Of a stretch of 64,000 nucleotides of DNA, positions 15,169-23,634 are shown piece by piece (the first letter of the stretch is position 1; each line of letters opens with the position of its first letter). The DNA lies in assembly GCF_018736145.1 (NCBI RefSeq), contig NZ_CP059997.1, forward strand, positions 1,859,501 to 1,923,500. The letters are read 5' to 3'. The DNA comes from Amycolatopsis sp. CA-230715. GTDB lineage: Bacteria > Actinomycetota > Actinomycetes > Mycobacteriales > Pseudonocardiaceae. The notes beneath the pieces are model-generated. The model had not been told where the DNA came from. It saw only the letters and a list, made by a program, of their open reading frames with translations, and did not search any database. The translations under genes and the position numbers were made by a program.

Positions 15169-15405
15169 ATGGATCTTGGTGACACTCGGTGGCGCAAGTC
15201 CAGCTACAGCGGCACACAGGGCAACTGCGTCGAGGTGGCCTTGCCACAGTGGCAAAAGTCCAGCTACAGCGGCACGGAGACCGAGTGTGTCGAGGTGGCG
15301 GTTGCGCCGACAGCCGTCGGCATCCGCGACACCAAGGACCGAACCGGAGGCGCCCTCCTGGTCTCCCCCGCCTCCTGGACTGCCTTTCTCACTGCCCAGC
15401 GGTAG
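15169..15405 (+). CDS. DUF397 protein with internally duplicated core
   Basis: This is a 78-residue partner of the upstream XRE/DUF5753 regulator, starting 6 bp after its stop. The DUF397 signature W(R/Q)KSSYSGTxxxCVEVA occurs twice, at residues 8-24 and 28-44, followed by a single copy of the usual end (VGIRDTKDR...LLVSPASWTAFL). Standard DUF397 proteins carry the signature once and are about 60 residues long, so this one is lengthened by a 20-residue tandem duplication. Its role as an antagonist or partner of the XRE protein is inferred from family context. Confidence 0.9.
   Translation: MDLGDTRWRKSSYSGTQGNCVEVALPQWQKSSYSGTETECVEVAVAPTAVGIRDTKDRTGGALLVSPASWTAFLTAQR
15187..15306 (+). repeat. 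60-bp in-frame tandem duplication in the DUF397 gene
   Basis: Two 60-bp units (15187-15246 and 15247-15306) share GTCCAGCTACAGCGGCAC and TCGAGGTGGC exactly, with other bases diverged. The period is 20 codons, so the frame is kept. Confidence 0.8.
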
Positions 15406-16722
15406 CTACGAGCAGGTCATCACCGGGGTCACCGTGGCCAGCCTCGGGGTGGGTACGGCCGGGCGATCCTCGCCGACCACGCGGTTGCGGCCGGTCCGCT
15501 TCGCTCGGTAGACGAACTGGTCCGCGGCGCGCAGGCAGGCCCTGACCTCGGTGCCGTGGTCCGGGTACAGGGCGGCGCCGATCGACGCCGACAGGCCGGT
15601 GACGGTCACCGGGGTGCCGTTGCCGTCTTCGGTGCGCACCTCCAGTTCGGTGACGCGCTGCCGGAGCCGTTCGGCGATCCGCATCGTGCCCGCGTGGTCG
15701 GTGCCGGGCAGCAGCACGGCGAACTCCTCGCCGCCGAAGCGGCCCGGCACGTCGAACCGGCGCAGATCGGTGCGCAGCATTTCGCCGACGGCGGCGAGCA
15801 CGTCGTCGCCGGCGTAATGGCCGTAGGTGTCGTTGACCTTCTTGAAGAAGTCCAGGTCCAGCATCAGCACCCCGGCCTGCGCGTGGTCGCGGGCGGCGGC
15901 GCGCAGCGCGTCGTCCGCCTGCGCCTGCCAGGACGCCGCGTTCGCGAGGCCGGTCTTCGCGTCGGTTTCGGCGGCCTTCTGCAACTGCCGCGTCAACGCC
16001 GCGCGGTGCATCACCACCACGGGCAGCAGCACGAACGGGATCAGCGCGGGCGCGCTCACCACGATCAGCCCGACCACCACGCCGAGCGCCAGCATGCTCA
16101 GTTCGAGCGTCGCTTCGTGCAGGCGCAGGAAGTACCCGGTCAGCGTCTGCTGCCCGCGCAGGTGCAGGCCGATCGCGACGAGCACGCCGTTGACGCCGAA
16201 GTAGGCGAGCACCGCGACGGCGGCGAGCACGGCGGTGTGCGGCGTGACCCCCACCGTGGACGGTGCCGCCAAGGTGAACCCGGCGAGCACGACGTGGCTC
16301 ACCGCGAGGGTCCACGCGTGCATGCCGATGTTGTAGACGACGCGGTTCGGCAGCATGTAGTCGCTCGTGCCGCGCCAGGCGCGGAAGTACAGGTGGCCGT
16401 AAATGATCGGCACCAGCGCGAGGCACAGCGGCAGCGGCAGCGTGATCGCGGCGGCCATGATCCACACCGAGGTCATCGAAACCACGCCGTAGCTGCCGTA
16501 GCGGCGGCGCGCGCGTTCGACCTGACGCGACAGTTCTCCTTGCAGCACCGCGAAACCGGCCAGCCCGCCGAAACGGGCCCACTCGGCGGCGGTCGGGTGT
16601 CTGGCGAGAAAACCCAGTACCAGCAACATCAACGACGATGCGGGGAGCGCGACCAGCAGGGCGCGGAGCAGACCGTGCGCATCGCGAAACGACAACGCGA
16701 TCGGCCGAGATTGAGCGTCCAC
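15406..16722 (-). CDS. Membrane-bound GGDEF diguanylate cyclase
   Basis: This 438-residue protein has a GTG start at 16722 with AAGG upstream. The first 240 residues contain about seven hydrophobic membrane segments. A GGDEF domain follows, starting near residue 255 (ETDAKTGLAN). The active-site loop reads GGEEF (about residues 329-333), a catalytically competent variant. The inhibitory I-site RxxD is present as RRFD, exactly five residues before it, so product inhibition is expected. The enzyme should make cyclic di-GMP from two GTP at the inner membrane face in response to a signal sensed by the membrane part. It ends exactly against the DUF397 gene and lies 49 bp downstream of the MFS gene. 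Confidence 0.93.
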   Translation of the reverse strand: MDAQSRPIALSFRDAHGLLRALLVALPASSLMLLVLGFLARHPTAAEWARFGGLAGFAVLQGELSRQVERARRRYGSYGVVSMTSVWIMAAAITLPLPLCLALVPIIYGHLYFRAWRGTSDYMLPNRVVYNIGMHAWTLAVSHVVLAGFTLAAPSTVGVTPHTAVLAAVAVLAYFGVNGVLVAIGLHLRGQQTLTGYFLRLHEATLELSMLALGVVVGLIVVSAPALIPFVLLPVVVMHRAALTRQLQKAAETDAKTGLANAASWQAQADDALRAAARDHAQAGVLMLDLDFFKKVNDTYGHYAGDDVLAAVGEMLRTDLRRFDVPGRFGGEEFAVLLPGTDHAGTMRIAERLRQRVTELEVRTEDGNGTPVTVTGLSASIGAALYPDHGTEVRACLRAADQFVYRAKRTGRNRVVGEDRPAVPTPRLATVTPVMTCS

Positions 16723-16771
16723 TGTGCCTTCTCCCTACTGGTATCGACTTTTTCCCGCTATAGTCGCGATT

Positions 16772-18031
16772 TCAAGGTGTTCGCCGGTCATCTTCCGGAG
16801 AGGAGTCGCCGTGGACGGGCAGGAGTGACGACCCCGACCGCTCGGCCCGGCGCCACGAGATCCCGACGGCGGCGGCGCAGGCCATCCCCGCCGCCGCCAG
16901 CACGGAGATCGCGGCCGCCGGGCCGAGCCGGGTACTGGCCAGCCAGCCGCCCGCCGCGGCACCCAGACCTTGCGTGGTCATGAGCACCGCGTTGAACGCG
17001 CTCATCACGTGCCCCCGCACGCGCTCCTCCGCGTGCAGCGTGGCGAGGTTCGTCGAGATCACCACCGTCGCGGTGAGCGCGACACCGGTCAGCGCGAACA
17101 GCAGCAGGCTCACCCACAGCCCCGGCAGCGCGAGGCACACCAGCAACGGCAGCCCGGTGACGAAGACGAGCGGGCCGAGCGCCGCGGAATCCCGATCCCG
17201 CAGCCATCCCGCGGCGTAGGCGCCCACGACCGCGCCGACGGCGGGCGCGGCGAGCAGCAGCCCGGTGGCGCCCGCCCCGCCGCCGATCGCCTTCGCATAC
17301 GGCGCCGCCACCGCCTCGGACGCCACGTAGCACCCGACGAGCGCCTGCACCCCGATGAGCGCGCGGAGCCTGCGATCGCCCAGCACGATCGTGATCCCGT
17401 TGAGCGGGCTGCGCCGGGCGCCCCCGCCGTCCACCGGACGCCTGCGCAGCGACAGCAGTAGCGCGGAGGACGCGACGAAGGTGGCCGCGTCGATGAGCAG
17501 CGCGACGCTCGGCGAGGTCAGCCCCACCACGGAGCCGCCCGCGGCGAACCCGAGCACCTGGCCAGCCTGCAACGTGACCGTCCGCAGCGAGCTGCCCATC
17601 TTGAACAGCGCCGGATCGGTGAGCACCGCGCGCAGGGTGGCCAGCTGCGCGCCGCGGAACACCGGGTGCAGCAGGCTGATCACCACCACCGGCGCGATCA
17701 CCGCGCCGACGGGCGAACCGGGAACGGCCATCAGCGCGGCCATCGCGGCGCGCACGAGGTCGACGGTGATCAGCACGCCGCGCCGGTCGAACCGGTCGGC
17801 GAGCCAGCCCAGCGTCAGCCCGCCGACCATCGTCGGCAGGTAGGTGGCGGCGAACGCGAGCCCGGTGAACAGCGCCGACCCGGTGCGGTCGTAGACGAGC
17901 AGGGACAGCGCCACGCGCGCGAACTGGTCGCCGACGATGGACAGCAGATCCGCCGCCCACAGCGCCCGGAACTCGCGATCGGCCAGCGCGGCGCGAAAGC
18001 TCGCCCGCACGTACTGATCCCCCTCGGCCAC
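16772..18031 (-). CDS. MFS transporter, probable exporter
   Basis: GTG 18031 was chosen because GGAGGAG precedes it; this gives 419 residues with about 10-12 membrane helices. The loop after helix 2 reads GWLADRFDRRGVLITVDLVR, the MFS signature between helices 2 and 3. Overall it resembles the MFS_3/enterobactin-exporter-like group (LSIVGDQFARVALSLLVYD start). The substrate is unknown; drug or siderophore export are family possibilities. It may be co-transcribed with the diguanylate cyclase 49 bp downstream. Confidence 0.9.
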   Translation of the reverse strand: MAEGDQYVRASFRAALADREFRALWAADLLSIVGDQFARVALSLLVYDRTGSALFTGLAFAATYLPTMVGGLTLGWLADRFDRRGVLITVDLVRAAMAALMAVPGSPVGAVIAPVVVISLLHPVFRGAQLATLRAVLTDPALFKMGSSLRTVTLQAGQVLGFAAGGSVVGLTSPSVALLIDAATFVASSALLLSLRRRPVDGGGARRSPLNGITIVLGDRRLRALIGVQALVGCYVASEAVAAPYAKAIGGGAGATGLLLAAPAVGAVVGAYAAGWLRDRDSAALGPLVFVTGLPLLVCLALPGLWVSLLLFALTGVALTATVVISTNLATLHAEERVRGHVMSAFNAVLMTTQGLGAAAGGWLASTRLGPAAAISVLAAAGMACAAAVGISWRRAERSGSSLLPVHGDSSPEDDRRTP

Positions 18032-18306
18032 GACGCTCCTCCCCCTGGATTGCGCATGCCTGTTACCACCATAAGTGATGAACCGAGCACGATGGGCGCC
18101 GTTGGCAAATCTTTCCCGAATTGGACGGAAAGCAAGAACGGGTGCACCCGAACGGCCCAACGATCCGAGTGGACGAGAAACAACATCGTCACACGGGCGG
18201 CGGATTCTCCACCGAATCGGCCGCGGGACGCGCGGGCGCGGCGTCGCGGCGACCATTCCGTCGCGGCGCCGGACGGAATTCCGCCGACGGGGAAACGGTA
18301 TTGCTC

Positions 18307-18318
18307 TAGGCTTCGCGC
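18307..18318 (+). promoter_or_regulatory. -10 element TAGGCT, likely leaderless start
   Basis: TAGGCT at 18307-18312 is 6 nt before ATG 18319, with no ribosome site. The 287 bp between the MFS start and this gene otherwise hold only the divergent promoters. Confidence 0.55.
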
Positions 18319-19308
18319 ATGACTTCGAGCACGACTGGGACAACGGCTGGGGGAACGGCCGGGGACAAGGCCGGAAGATCCGCGCTGAACACCGCGAGGA
18401 AAGCGCTGCGCGCCGGTGACACCGCTCCGGCGCGCGCACTGCTCGCGACCACGAGGACCGATCCCGACCGCCGGGAGCACCACGTCGGCGAGCTGAGCAA
18501 GGCGGGCGCCGAGCAGCTCGCGCTCCTCGGCGGCGCGCTCGAAGAACAACCGGGCGACCCCGATCTGCTCCTGCTCCTCGGCGTCGCACTCGTGACCGCC
18601 GCCAAGAACGCGCGCGGATCCGCGAGGGCGAGCGCGCTGAGCGACGGTCAGGTGCGCGACATGTTCTCGCTCGGCCGGGAGGCGCGGGAACACTTGCGCG
18701 CCGCCGTGAAGGCCGCGCCCGAGGACCCGGTGCCGTGGGCCGCCCTGATGCGGATCGCGCAGTTGGCCCCCGAGCGCGAAAGGGAGTGGCGCGAGGCGTT
18801 CGCCCAGGTCACCGAGCGCGCGCCGCTGTTGTACGGCGCGAACATGACGGCGCTGGGGTGCCTGACCCGCAAGTGGCACGGCAGCGAAGCCGAGCAGGCC
18901 GCCTTCGCCGCGGAACGCGCGGCGGCCGCGCCGGACGGGCACCCGCTGCTCGCGCTGGTGCCGATGTCGCACATCGAAAGCTATGTGGACGGTCTCATGC
19001 GCGGCAACGTCGTCGTCCGGATCGGACGCGTCCTCATGCAGCGCCGCCTGAAGAAGCGCAGGGCGCGGACCGAGGTGAACACTGCGAGCGAACGACTGCT
19101 GACGAGCCCGCTCGCGCATCCGTCCGCGACGAGCGCGCACCAGGTGTTCGCGACCTACTACCACCGCGTGCACGACACGAAACGGCTTCGCGCCCACCTG
19201 GAACGCTCCGGGCCGAAGGCGATCGAGTTCCCCGCCGCTTACTTCGGCGATCACGTGAAGCTGTTCGCCGAAGCGCGCGCCGCGGCCGGGCTCGCGCCGA
19301 AAACCTGA
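18319..19308 (+). CDS. Hypothetical alpha-helical (TPR-like) protein
   Basis: This 329-residue soluble protein is Ala/Leu/Glu/Arg-rich with repeated helix pairs, for example NTARKALRAGDTAPARALLA, AREHLRAAVKAAPEDPVPW and TSAHQVFATYYHRVHD. The pattern suggests a tetratricopeptide-like solenoid, but I do not recognise a named family. It stands alone with a leaderless-type promoter, divergent from the MFS gene. Confidence 0.75.
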   Translation: MTSSTTGTTAGGTAGDKAGRSALNTARKALRAGDTAPARALLATTRTDPDRREHHVGELSKAGAEQLALLGGALEEQPGDPDLLLLLGVALVTAAKNARGSARASALSDGQVRDMFSLGREAREHLRAAVKAAPEDPVPWAALMRIAQLAPEREREWREAFAQVTERAPLLYGANMTALGCLTRKWHGSEAEQAAFAAERAAAAPDGHPLLALVPMSHIESYVDGLMRGNVVVRIGRVLMQRRLKKRRARTEVNTASERLLTSPLAHPSATSAHQVFATYYHRVHDTKRLRAHLERSGPKAIEFPAAYFGDHVKLFAEARAAAGLAPKT

Positions 19309-19580
19309 AAACAGGCCCGAAATATTCATCAGTGGTGTCAAGAAGTGCCCGAAAATTCTGCCCGAACGGACAAAGTGCGATAACCGAATGGGCCTTCGTA
19401 TCCGTGCGCTCGCGTGCGTTCGCGCCCTGACCAGGGATAATGCCAACCGGGCGACACCGGCCCCCTTTCGGGTGAACCAAGACGCGGTACCGCATACTTT
19501 GCGTGTTCTCGAACATCTCCAGCAGAGAACGGAAAATAATTCACGCAGGCGCAGTCGAGGGCATCCGGAGGGGATGGGGC

Positions 19581-20273
19581 ATGAACATCAACGGCACGGC
19601 AGTCCGGCGAGGTGCGGTCTCGGTGACCGCCGCCGCGTTCGCGCTCGGCGCTCTTGGCGCGTGCGGTGGTGGCGAACAGGGCCCGGCGGGCGCGCCGGGG
19701 AACATCACCCAGGCGGGCTCGGTCGTGTCCACCGGTGACCCGCAGCCCAGCTCGCAGCCGTCCCAGCCCCCGGCCCCGAGCGCGGAGAAGTCCCCCGGGC
19801 GCACCACGTCCGGCGCCCCCGACAAGGGCAAGCCGCCCGCACCGGGAGGCGGCGGCGGGGCGGAGTGCACGAAGATGAAGGTGACGCAGTCGCAGCCGCG
19901 CGGCAGCGGCCAGGAGCACTTCGCGCTCCTGTTCACCAACGAGGGCAGCGCGCCCTGCACCGTCCGCGGCTTCCCCGGCGTGCGGCTGGACGGCGCCGAC
20001 GGCTCGTCGTGGGACCTGACGCGCACCGCGAAGGAGATCACCCCGATCGAGGTGGCGCCGGGGCAGCACGCCTCGGCCGATCTGACCTACCTCTCGGCCG
20101 CGGACGGCGGCGCGGGCCCGGCGTGGCAGGTCGCCCGCATGGCCGTGACGCCGCCGCACACCACCGACACGCAGATCGTGCCGTGGGCCGTCGGCAAACC
20201 CGTCGCGAAGCAGGACGCGGCGACGCACCCCGGCACCTACATCGACCCGGTGCGCCCCGCCGCGACCGGGTGA
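19581..20273 (+). CDS. DUF4232-domain lipoprotein
   Basis: ATG 19581 follows a GGAGGGG ribosome site; this gives 230 residues. A signal peptide ends at the lipobox LGAC (cysteine near residue 27), followed by a long Pro/Ser/Gly linker and a DUF4232 domain (VRGFPGVRLDGADGSSWDLT). It is a paralogue of the lipoprotein at 2817-3476, with the same linker style and two domain cysteines. It ends 1 bp before the stop of the convergent acyl-CoA dehydrogenase gene. The 272 bp upstream are less GC-rich and hold only the promoter. Confidence 0.88.
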   Translation: MNINGTAVRRGAVSVTAAAFALGALGACGGGEQGPAGAPGNITQAGSVVSTGDPQPSSQPSQPPAPSAEKSPGRTTSGAPDKGKPPAPGGGGGAECTKMKVTQSQPRGSGQEHFALLFTNEGSAPCTVRGFPGVRLDGADGSSWDLTRTAKEITPIEVAPGQHASADLTYLSAADGGAGPAWQVARMAVTPPHTTDTQIVPWAVGKPVAKQDAATHPGTYIDPVRPAATG

Positions 20274-20274
20274 C

Positions 20275-21999
20275 CTACGGGTTCATCGCGTAGGCGCCCG
20301 AGAGCGCTTCGACCTGGTGCCACACCCGGTCGAAGCGCTCCGCGCCGGACACCGGCTTCCGGATCGACGCCAGCGCGAGGCGCTGCTGGACCTCGGTGGA
20401 GCTCGACTTCCCGTTGAGCTCCACCGCAGCGGCGCTGAAGTCCTGCACCAGTACCGCGAAGATCTGGTCGACGAGATCTTCGGAAAGTCCGGTGATCTCG
20501 GCCTGTTCGAGCACGAGCTGCCCGTAGACGACGAGCGTGAACAGTTCCGTCAGCGCGAGCCCGAAGTCGAGATCCGCCTGCTGGTCTTTGTCCGGGGTGG
20601 CTTCGGTGAGCAGTTTCACCAGCATTTCGGCCTGCTCGGTGAACCGGGCGACGTTCGCGATCCCCGCCGCGTTCTTGTACGCCACGCGCCAGTCGTGGAA
20701 GCGCACCTTCGACAGCCCGCGCGCGGGGCCCTGGCGGAACAGGAACTCGTCGTCGGCGGCGTCGGACCGGGTCGGCACCGCTTCGTAGGGCTGCGGGTCG
20801 AACAGGTAGGCGGGCATGAACTTGGCGATCAGCGCGAGGTTGACCGCGACGGTCCCTTCGAGCTTCGGGAGCCCGTCGATGTCGTTCTTCGCCATCGCGA
20901 GGTAGGTGTCCGCCTCGAAACCCTTGGCCGCCACCACATCCGCGACGAGGCCGATCACCTTCTGCGCTTCGGTGGTCACCTTCATCTTGGTGATCGGGTT
21001 GAACAGCAGATAGCGGCGGTCCTCCGGGCCAGCCGAGCGGAAGTAGTCGACGGCGCGGTCGGAGAACAGCTTCATCGCGGTCAGCCGCGCGTACGCGTCG
21101 ACGAATTCCCTTCGCACGTGCGGGAAATCGGTGACCGGGTTGCCGTAGAGCACCCGGTTGCGGGCGTGCGTGATCGCCTCGTACAGCGAATGCGTCGCCA
21201 TGCCGATGCCGCCGAAGCACAGGTTGAACTTGCCGATGTTGACCGTGTTGAGCGCGGCGGAGAACGCTTCCGCGCCGGTGTGCAGGATGTCCTCGGCGCG
21301 CACCGGGTAGTCCTCCAGCCGGAACTCCGCCACGAACATCTGCGACGGCACCACGTTCTTCACCACGTGGTAGTTCGGGTGGTCCGCGTCGGCGTAGAAG
21401 AAGACGTACTGGTCCTGCCCCTCGACACCGTCGATCCGGCCGAACACCGACACCGTGCTCGCGCAGTTGCCGTTGCCGATGTAGTACTTCGACCCGCTCG
21501 CGCGATAGCCGCCGGAACCGTCCGGGGTCAGTACCAGGTCCGACGAATAGATGTCCGCGCCATGGTCCTTTTCGGACAGTCCGAACGCGCCGACCCCACC
21601 CGCGTCGAGCGCGGCGGCCGCCCGAGCACGCGCCGCCGCGTTCTCGCTCTGCCACACCGGGCCCAGCCCGAGAATCGTGACCTGCCACGGATACCAATAA
21701 TTGAGCCCGTAGAAACCGAGGATCTCCGACAGCGCCGCGATCCGCGCGGTGTCCCACCGCTTGTCCGGACTCCCACCACCATCGCGCGCGGGCGTCAGGA
21801 AGGTGGCGAACAGCCCCTCCTTCGCCGCGAAGTCCAGGAAGTCCTGGTAGAAGACGCGGCGGTGGTAGTCGTCCACGAGCTTGGCCTTGCCGCGTGCCTC
21901 GAACCAGTCGATCGTGGCGCGCAGGAGGCGCTCGGTCTCGGCGTCGAACCCTCCCGAGTAGTGGTGCGGGTTCAGCAGCTGGGCCGCGTCGTCAGCCAT
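20275..21999 (-). CDS. Acyl-CoA dehydrogenase family protein
   Basis: This 574-residue FAD enzyme is likely to introduce the alpha-beta double bond into an acyl-CoA. GVGAFGLSEKDHGADIYSSD matches the first acyl-CoA dehydrogenase signature (AxxLTExxxGSD type). GSKYYIGNGNCASTVSVFGR matches the flavin-contacting strand. It is longer than the 380-residue standard, with an extra C-terminal helical region, as in the larger FadE-type subfamily. A GAGG ribosome site precedes ATG 21999. It is divergent from nadE. The chain length of its substrate cannot be inferred. Confidence 0.9.
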   Translation of the reverse strand: MADDAAQLLNPHHYSGGFDAETERLLRATIDWFEARGKAKLVDDYHRRVFYQDFLDFAAKEGLFATFLTPARDGGGSPDKRWDTARIAALSEILGFYGLNYWYPWQVTILGLGPVWQSENAAARARAAAALDAGGVGAFGLSEKDHGADIYSSDLVLTPDGSGGYRASGSKYYIGNGNCASTVSVFGRIDGVEGQDQYVFFYADADHPNYHVVKNVVPSQMFVAEFRLEDYPVRAEDILHTGAEAFSAALNTVNIGKFNLCFGGIGMATHSLYEAITHARNRVLYGNPVTDFPHVRREFVDAYARLTAMKLFSDRAVDYFRSAGPEDRRYLLFNPITKMKVTTEAQKVIGLVADVVAAKGFEADTYLAMAKNDIDGLPKLEGTVAVNLALIAKFMPAYLFDPQPYEAVPTRSDAADDEFLFRQGPARGLSKVRFHDWRVAYKNAAGIANVARFTEQAEMLVKLLTEATPDKDQQADLDFGLALTELFTLVVYGQLVLEQAEITGLSEDLVDQIFAVLVQDFSAAAVELNGKSSSTEVQQRLALASIRKPVSGAERFDRVWHQVEALSGAYAMNP

Positions 22000-22077
22000 G
22001 TCCGGGCCTCCTCGAAAACAGGTGTACTGACCGGTAACTTAGCAGACGCGGACGGGTCGGCCGGGTATGGAACGCTG

Positions 22078-22191
22078 ATGAGCATGAGCGATGACGACCG
22101 CAGGGAGGAATCGCTCCAGAGGACACAGGGCACTCGTGCCTCGCGGGTGTTGTCCCGTACCGAGGAACGAGGGAAGGGAGAACACCCGTGA
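22078..22191 (+). CDS. Possible 37-codon leader ORF overlapping nadE
   Basis: ATG 22078 opens a 37-codon frame (MSMSDDDRREESLQRTQGTR and 17 more residues) that stops at TGA 22189-22191. This overlaps the GTG of nadE in the same GTGA arrangement used by real coupled genes here. The peptide is highly charged and its third-position GC bias is weaker than that of neighbours. It has no good ribosome site. It could be a regulatory upstream ORF or chance. Confidence 0.3.
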   Translation: MSMSDDDRREESLQRTQGTRASRVLSRTEERGKGEHP

Positions 22192-23018
22192 GCACACTGG
22201 AACGCCGCTACCTGCAGGAGCTGATCATCGACGAGCTCGGCGTGCCGCCGGAGTTCGACGCCGCCGCCGAGGTCGAAGCCCGGATCGGGTTCCTCGTCGA
22301 GCGGCTGAAGTCGTCGAGCACGAAGGCGCTCGTGCTGGGCATCAGCGGCGGGGTGGATTCGAGCACCACCGGCAGGCTGTGCCAGCTCGCCGCCGAACGC
22401 GTCCGCGCGGCGGGCGGCGAAGCCACCTTCGTCGCGATGCGCCTGCCCTACGGCGTCCAGGCCGACGAGGCCGACGCCCAGCGCGCGCTCGCGTTCATCC
22501 AGCCGGACGAGACGCTGACCGTGGACGTCAAACCCGCGTCCGACGCCATGCTCGACTCGGTGAAGAACAGCGGCGTCGACTTCCAGGGCCGCGAGGACTT
22601 CCTGCACGGCAACATCAAGGCCAGGCAGCGCATGATCGCGCAGTACGCGGTCGCCGGCGCGCACCGCGGGCTCGTCGTCGGCACCGACCACGCGGCGGAG
22701 GCCGTGATGGGCTTCTTCACCAAGTACGGCGACGGCGCGTGCGATCTGACGCCGCTGTCCGGGCTGACCAAGCGGCGCGTGCGCGCGGTGGCCACCGAAC
22801 TCGGCGCACCGGACGCGGTGGTGCACAAGGTGCCGACGGCCGATCTGGAGAGCGAGTCCCCCGGCCTGCCCGACGAGCAGGCGTTCGGCATCACCTACGA
22901 GGACATCGACGACTTCCTCGAAGGCAAGGACGTCAGCGACAAGGCCTACGAGACGATCATCTCCTGGCACCGCCGTACGGTGCACAAACGAGCGGTGCCG
23001 ACCCCTTTCACCCGGTAA
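22188..23018 (+). CDS. nadE: NAD+ synthase, ammonia-dependent type
   Basis: This 276-residue enzyme makes NAD+ from nicotinic acid adenine dinucleotide, ATP and ammonia in the cytoplasm. The ATP pyrophosphatase P-loop is SGGVDSS (residues 53-59). Other family marks are GNIKARQRMIAQYA, GTDHAAEAVMGFFTKYGDG and PTADLESESPGLPDEQAFG. The length equals the usual NadE without a glutaminase domain. GTG 22188 follows AAGGGAG. It is divergent from the acyl-CoA dehydrogenase gene across a gap of 188 bp that also holds the short leader frame. Confidence 0.97.
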   Translation: MSTLERRYLQELIIDELGVPPEFDAAAEVEARIGFLVERLKSSSTKALVLGISGGVDSSTTGRLCQLAAERVRAAGGEATFVAMRLPYGVQADEADAQRALAFIQPDETLTVDVKPASDAMLDSVKNSGVDFQGREDFLHGNIKARQRMIAQYAVAGAHRGLVVGTDHAAEAVMGFFTKYGDGACDLTPLSGLTKRRVRAVATELGAPDAVVHKVPTADLESESPGLPDEQAFGITYEDIDDFLEGKDVSDKAYETIISWHRRTVHKRAVPTPFTR

Positions 23019-23085
23019 CACCCATCCGGGTCGTTTCTGCCGTTGACCCATAGCTATCGGGTTGTCACTCAGTGCATGATCAGGT

Positions 23086-23514
23086 GTGCACTGGATCGAC
23101 CGCCTGACCGACCGCTCCGCACGGCGCTGGCTGTGCGGCATGGGCGCGCGCGTGGAATCCGGCTGGGTCGCCCTCGGCACCCGCCCCGACCTGCGGCTCG
23201 CGTTCGGCACGCACCTGCACGCGGTCGCCGACGCGGTGCACGTCGAACTGGACCTTTCGGGCCGCGCCGAGCCGCTGACCCCGCTCGCGCTGATCGCCGG
23301 GCACGCCCACGACGTGTGGACGACCGCCACCCGAGGAGGCTGGCAGCCGCCCGCGGTGCCCTCGGGCTGGACCCCGCGCGAGTCGACCGGCCTGCGGCTG
23401 CTCGCCTGCTACTGGCTCGCCGCCACGCTGCCGCACGGGCCGAAGGTGCCCCAGCTCGTGCCGGATCCGGTGCGGTCCTCGCCCGACCTGCGCCAGCTCA
23501 TCGGATCCGAATAA
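23086..23514 (+). CDS. Hypothetical protein
   Basis: This 142-residue protein reads from GTG 23086 as MHWIDRLTDRSARRWLCGMG. It is tryptophan-rich with alternating polar and hydrophobic residues, and no signal peptide or membrane span. I do not recognise the family. Codon bias is that of a genuine gene. It lies between nadE and the SARP regulator, on the same strand as both, with its own spacing to each (67 and 120 bp). Confidence 0.65.
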   Translation: MHWIDRLTDRSARRWLCGMGARVESGWVALGTRPDLRLAFGTHLHAVADAVHVELDLSGRAEPLTPLALIAGHAHDVWTTATRGGWQPPAVPSGWTPRESTGLRLLACYWLAATLPHGPKVPQLVPDPVRSSPDLRQLIGSE

Positions 23515-23634
23515 CCGGCAATTGCCATTCGCCTGGCGTTCACCCCTATGCCAGCCAAAAGGGGCTGGTGCTCGCCCCCGGTGCACGCTTAGCATCCCGA
23601 TCGGGGTCGGATTTCACGCATTTCAGGCGGGCAC

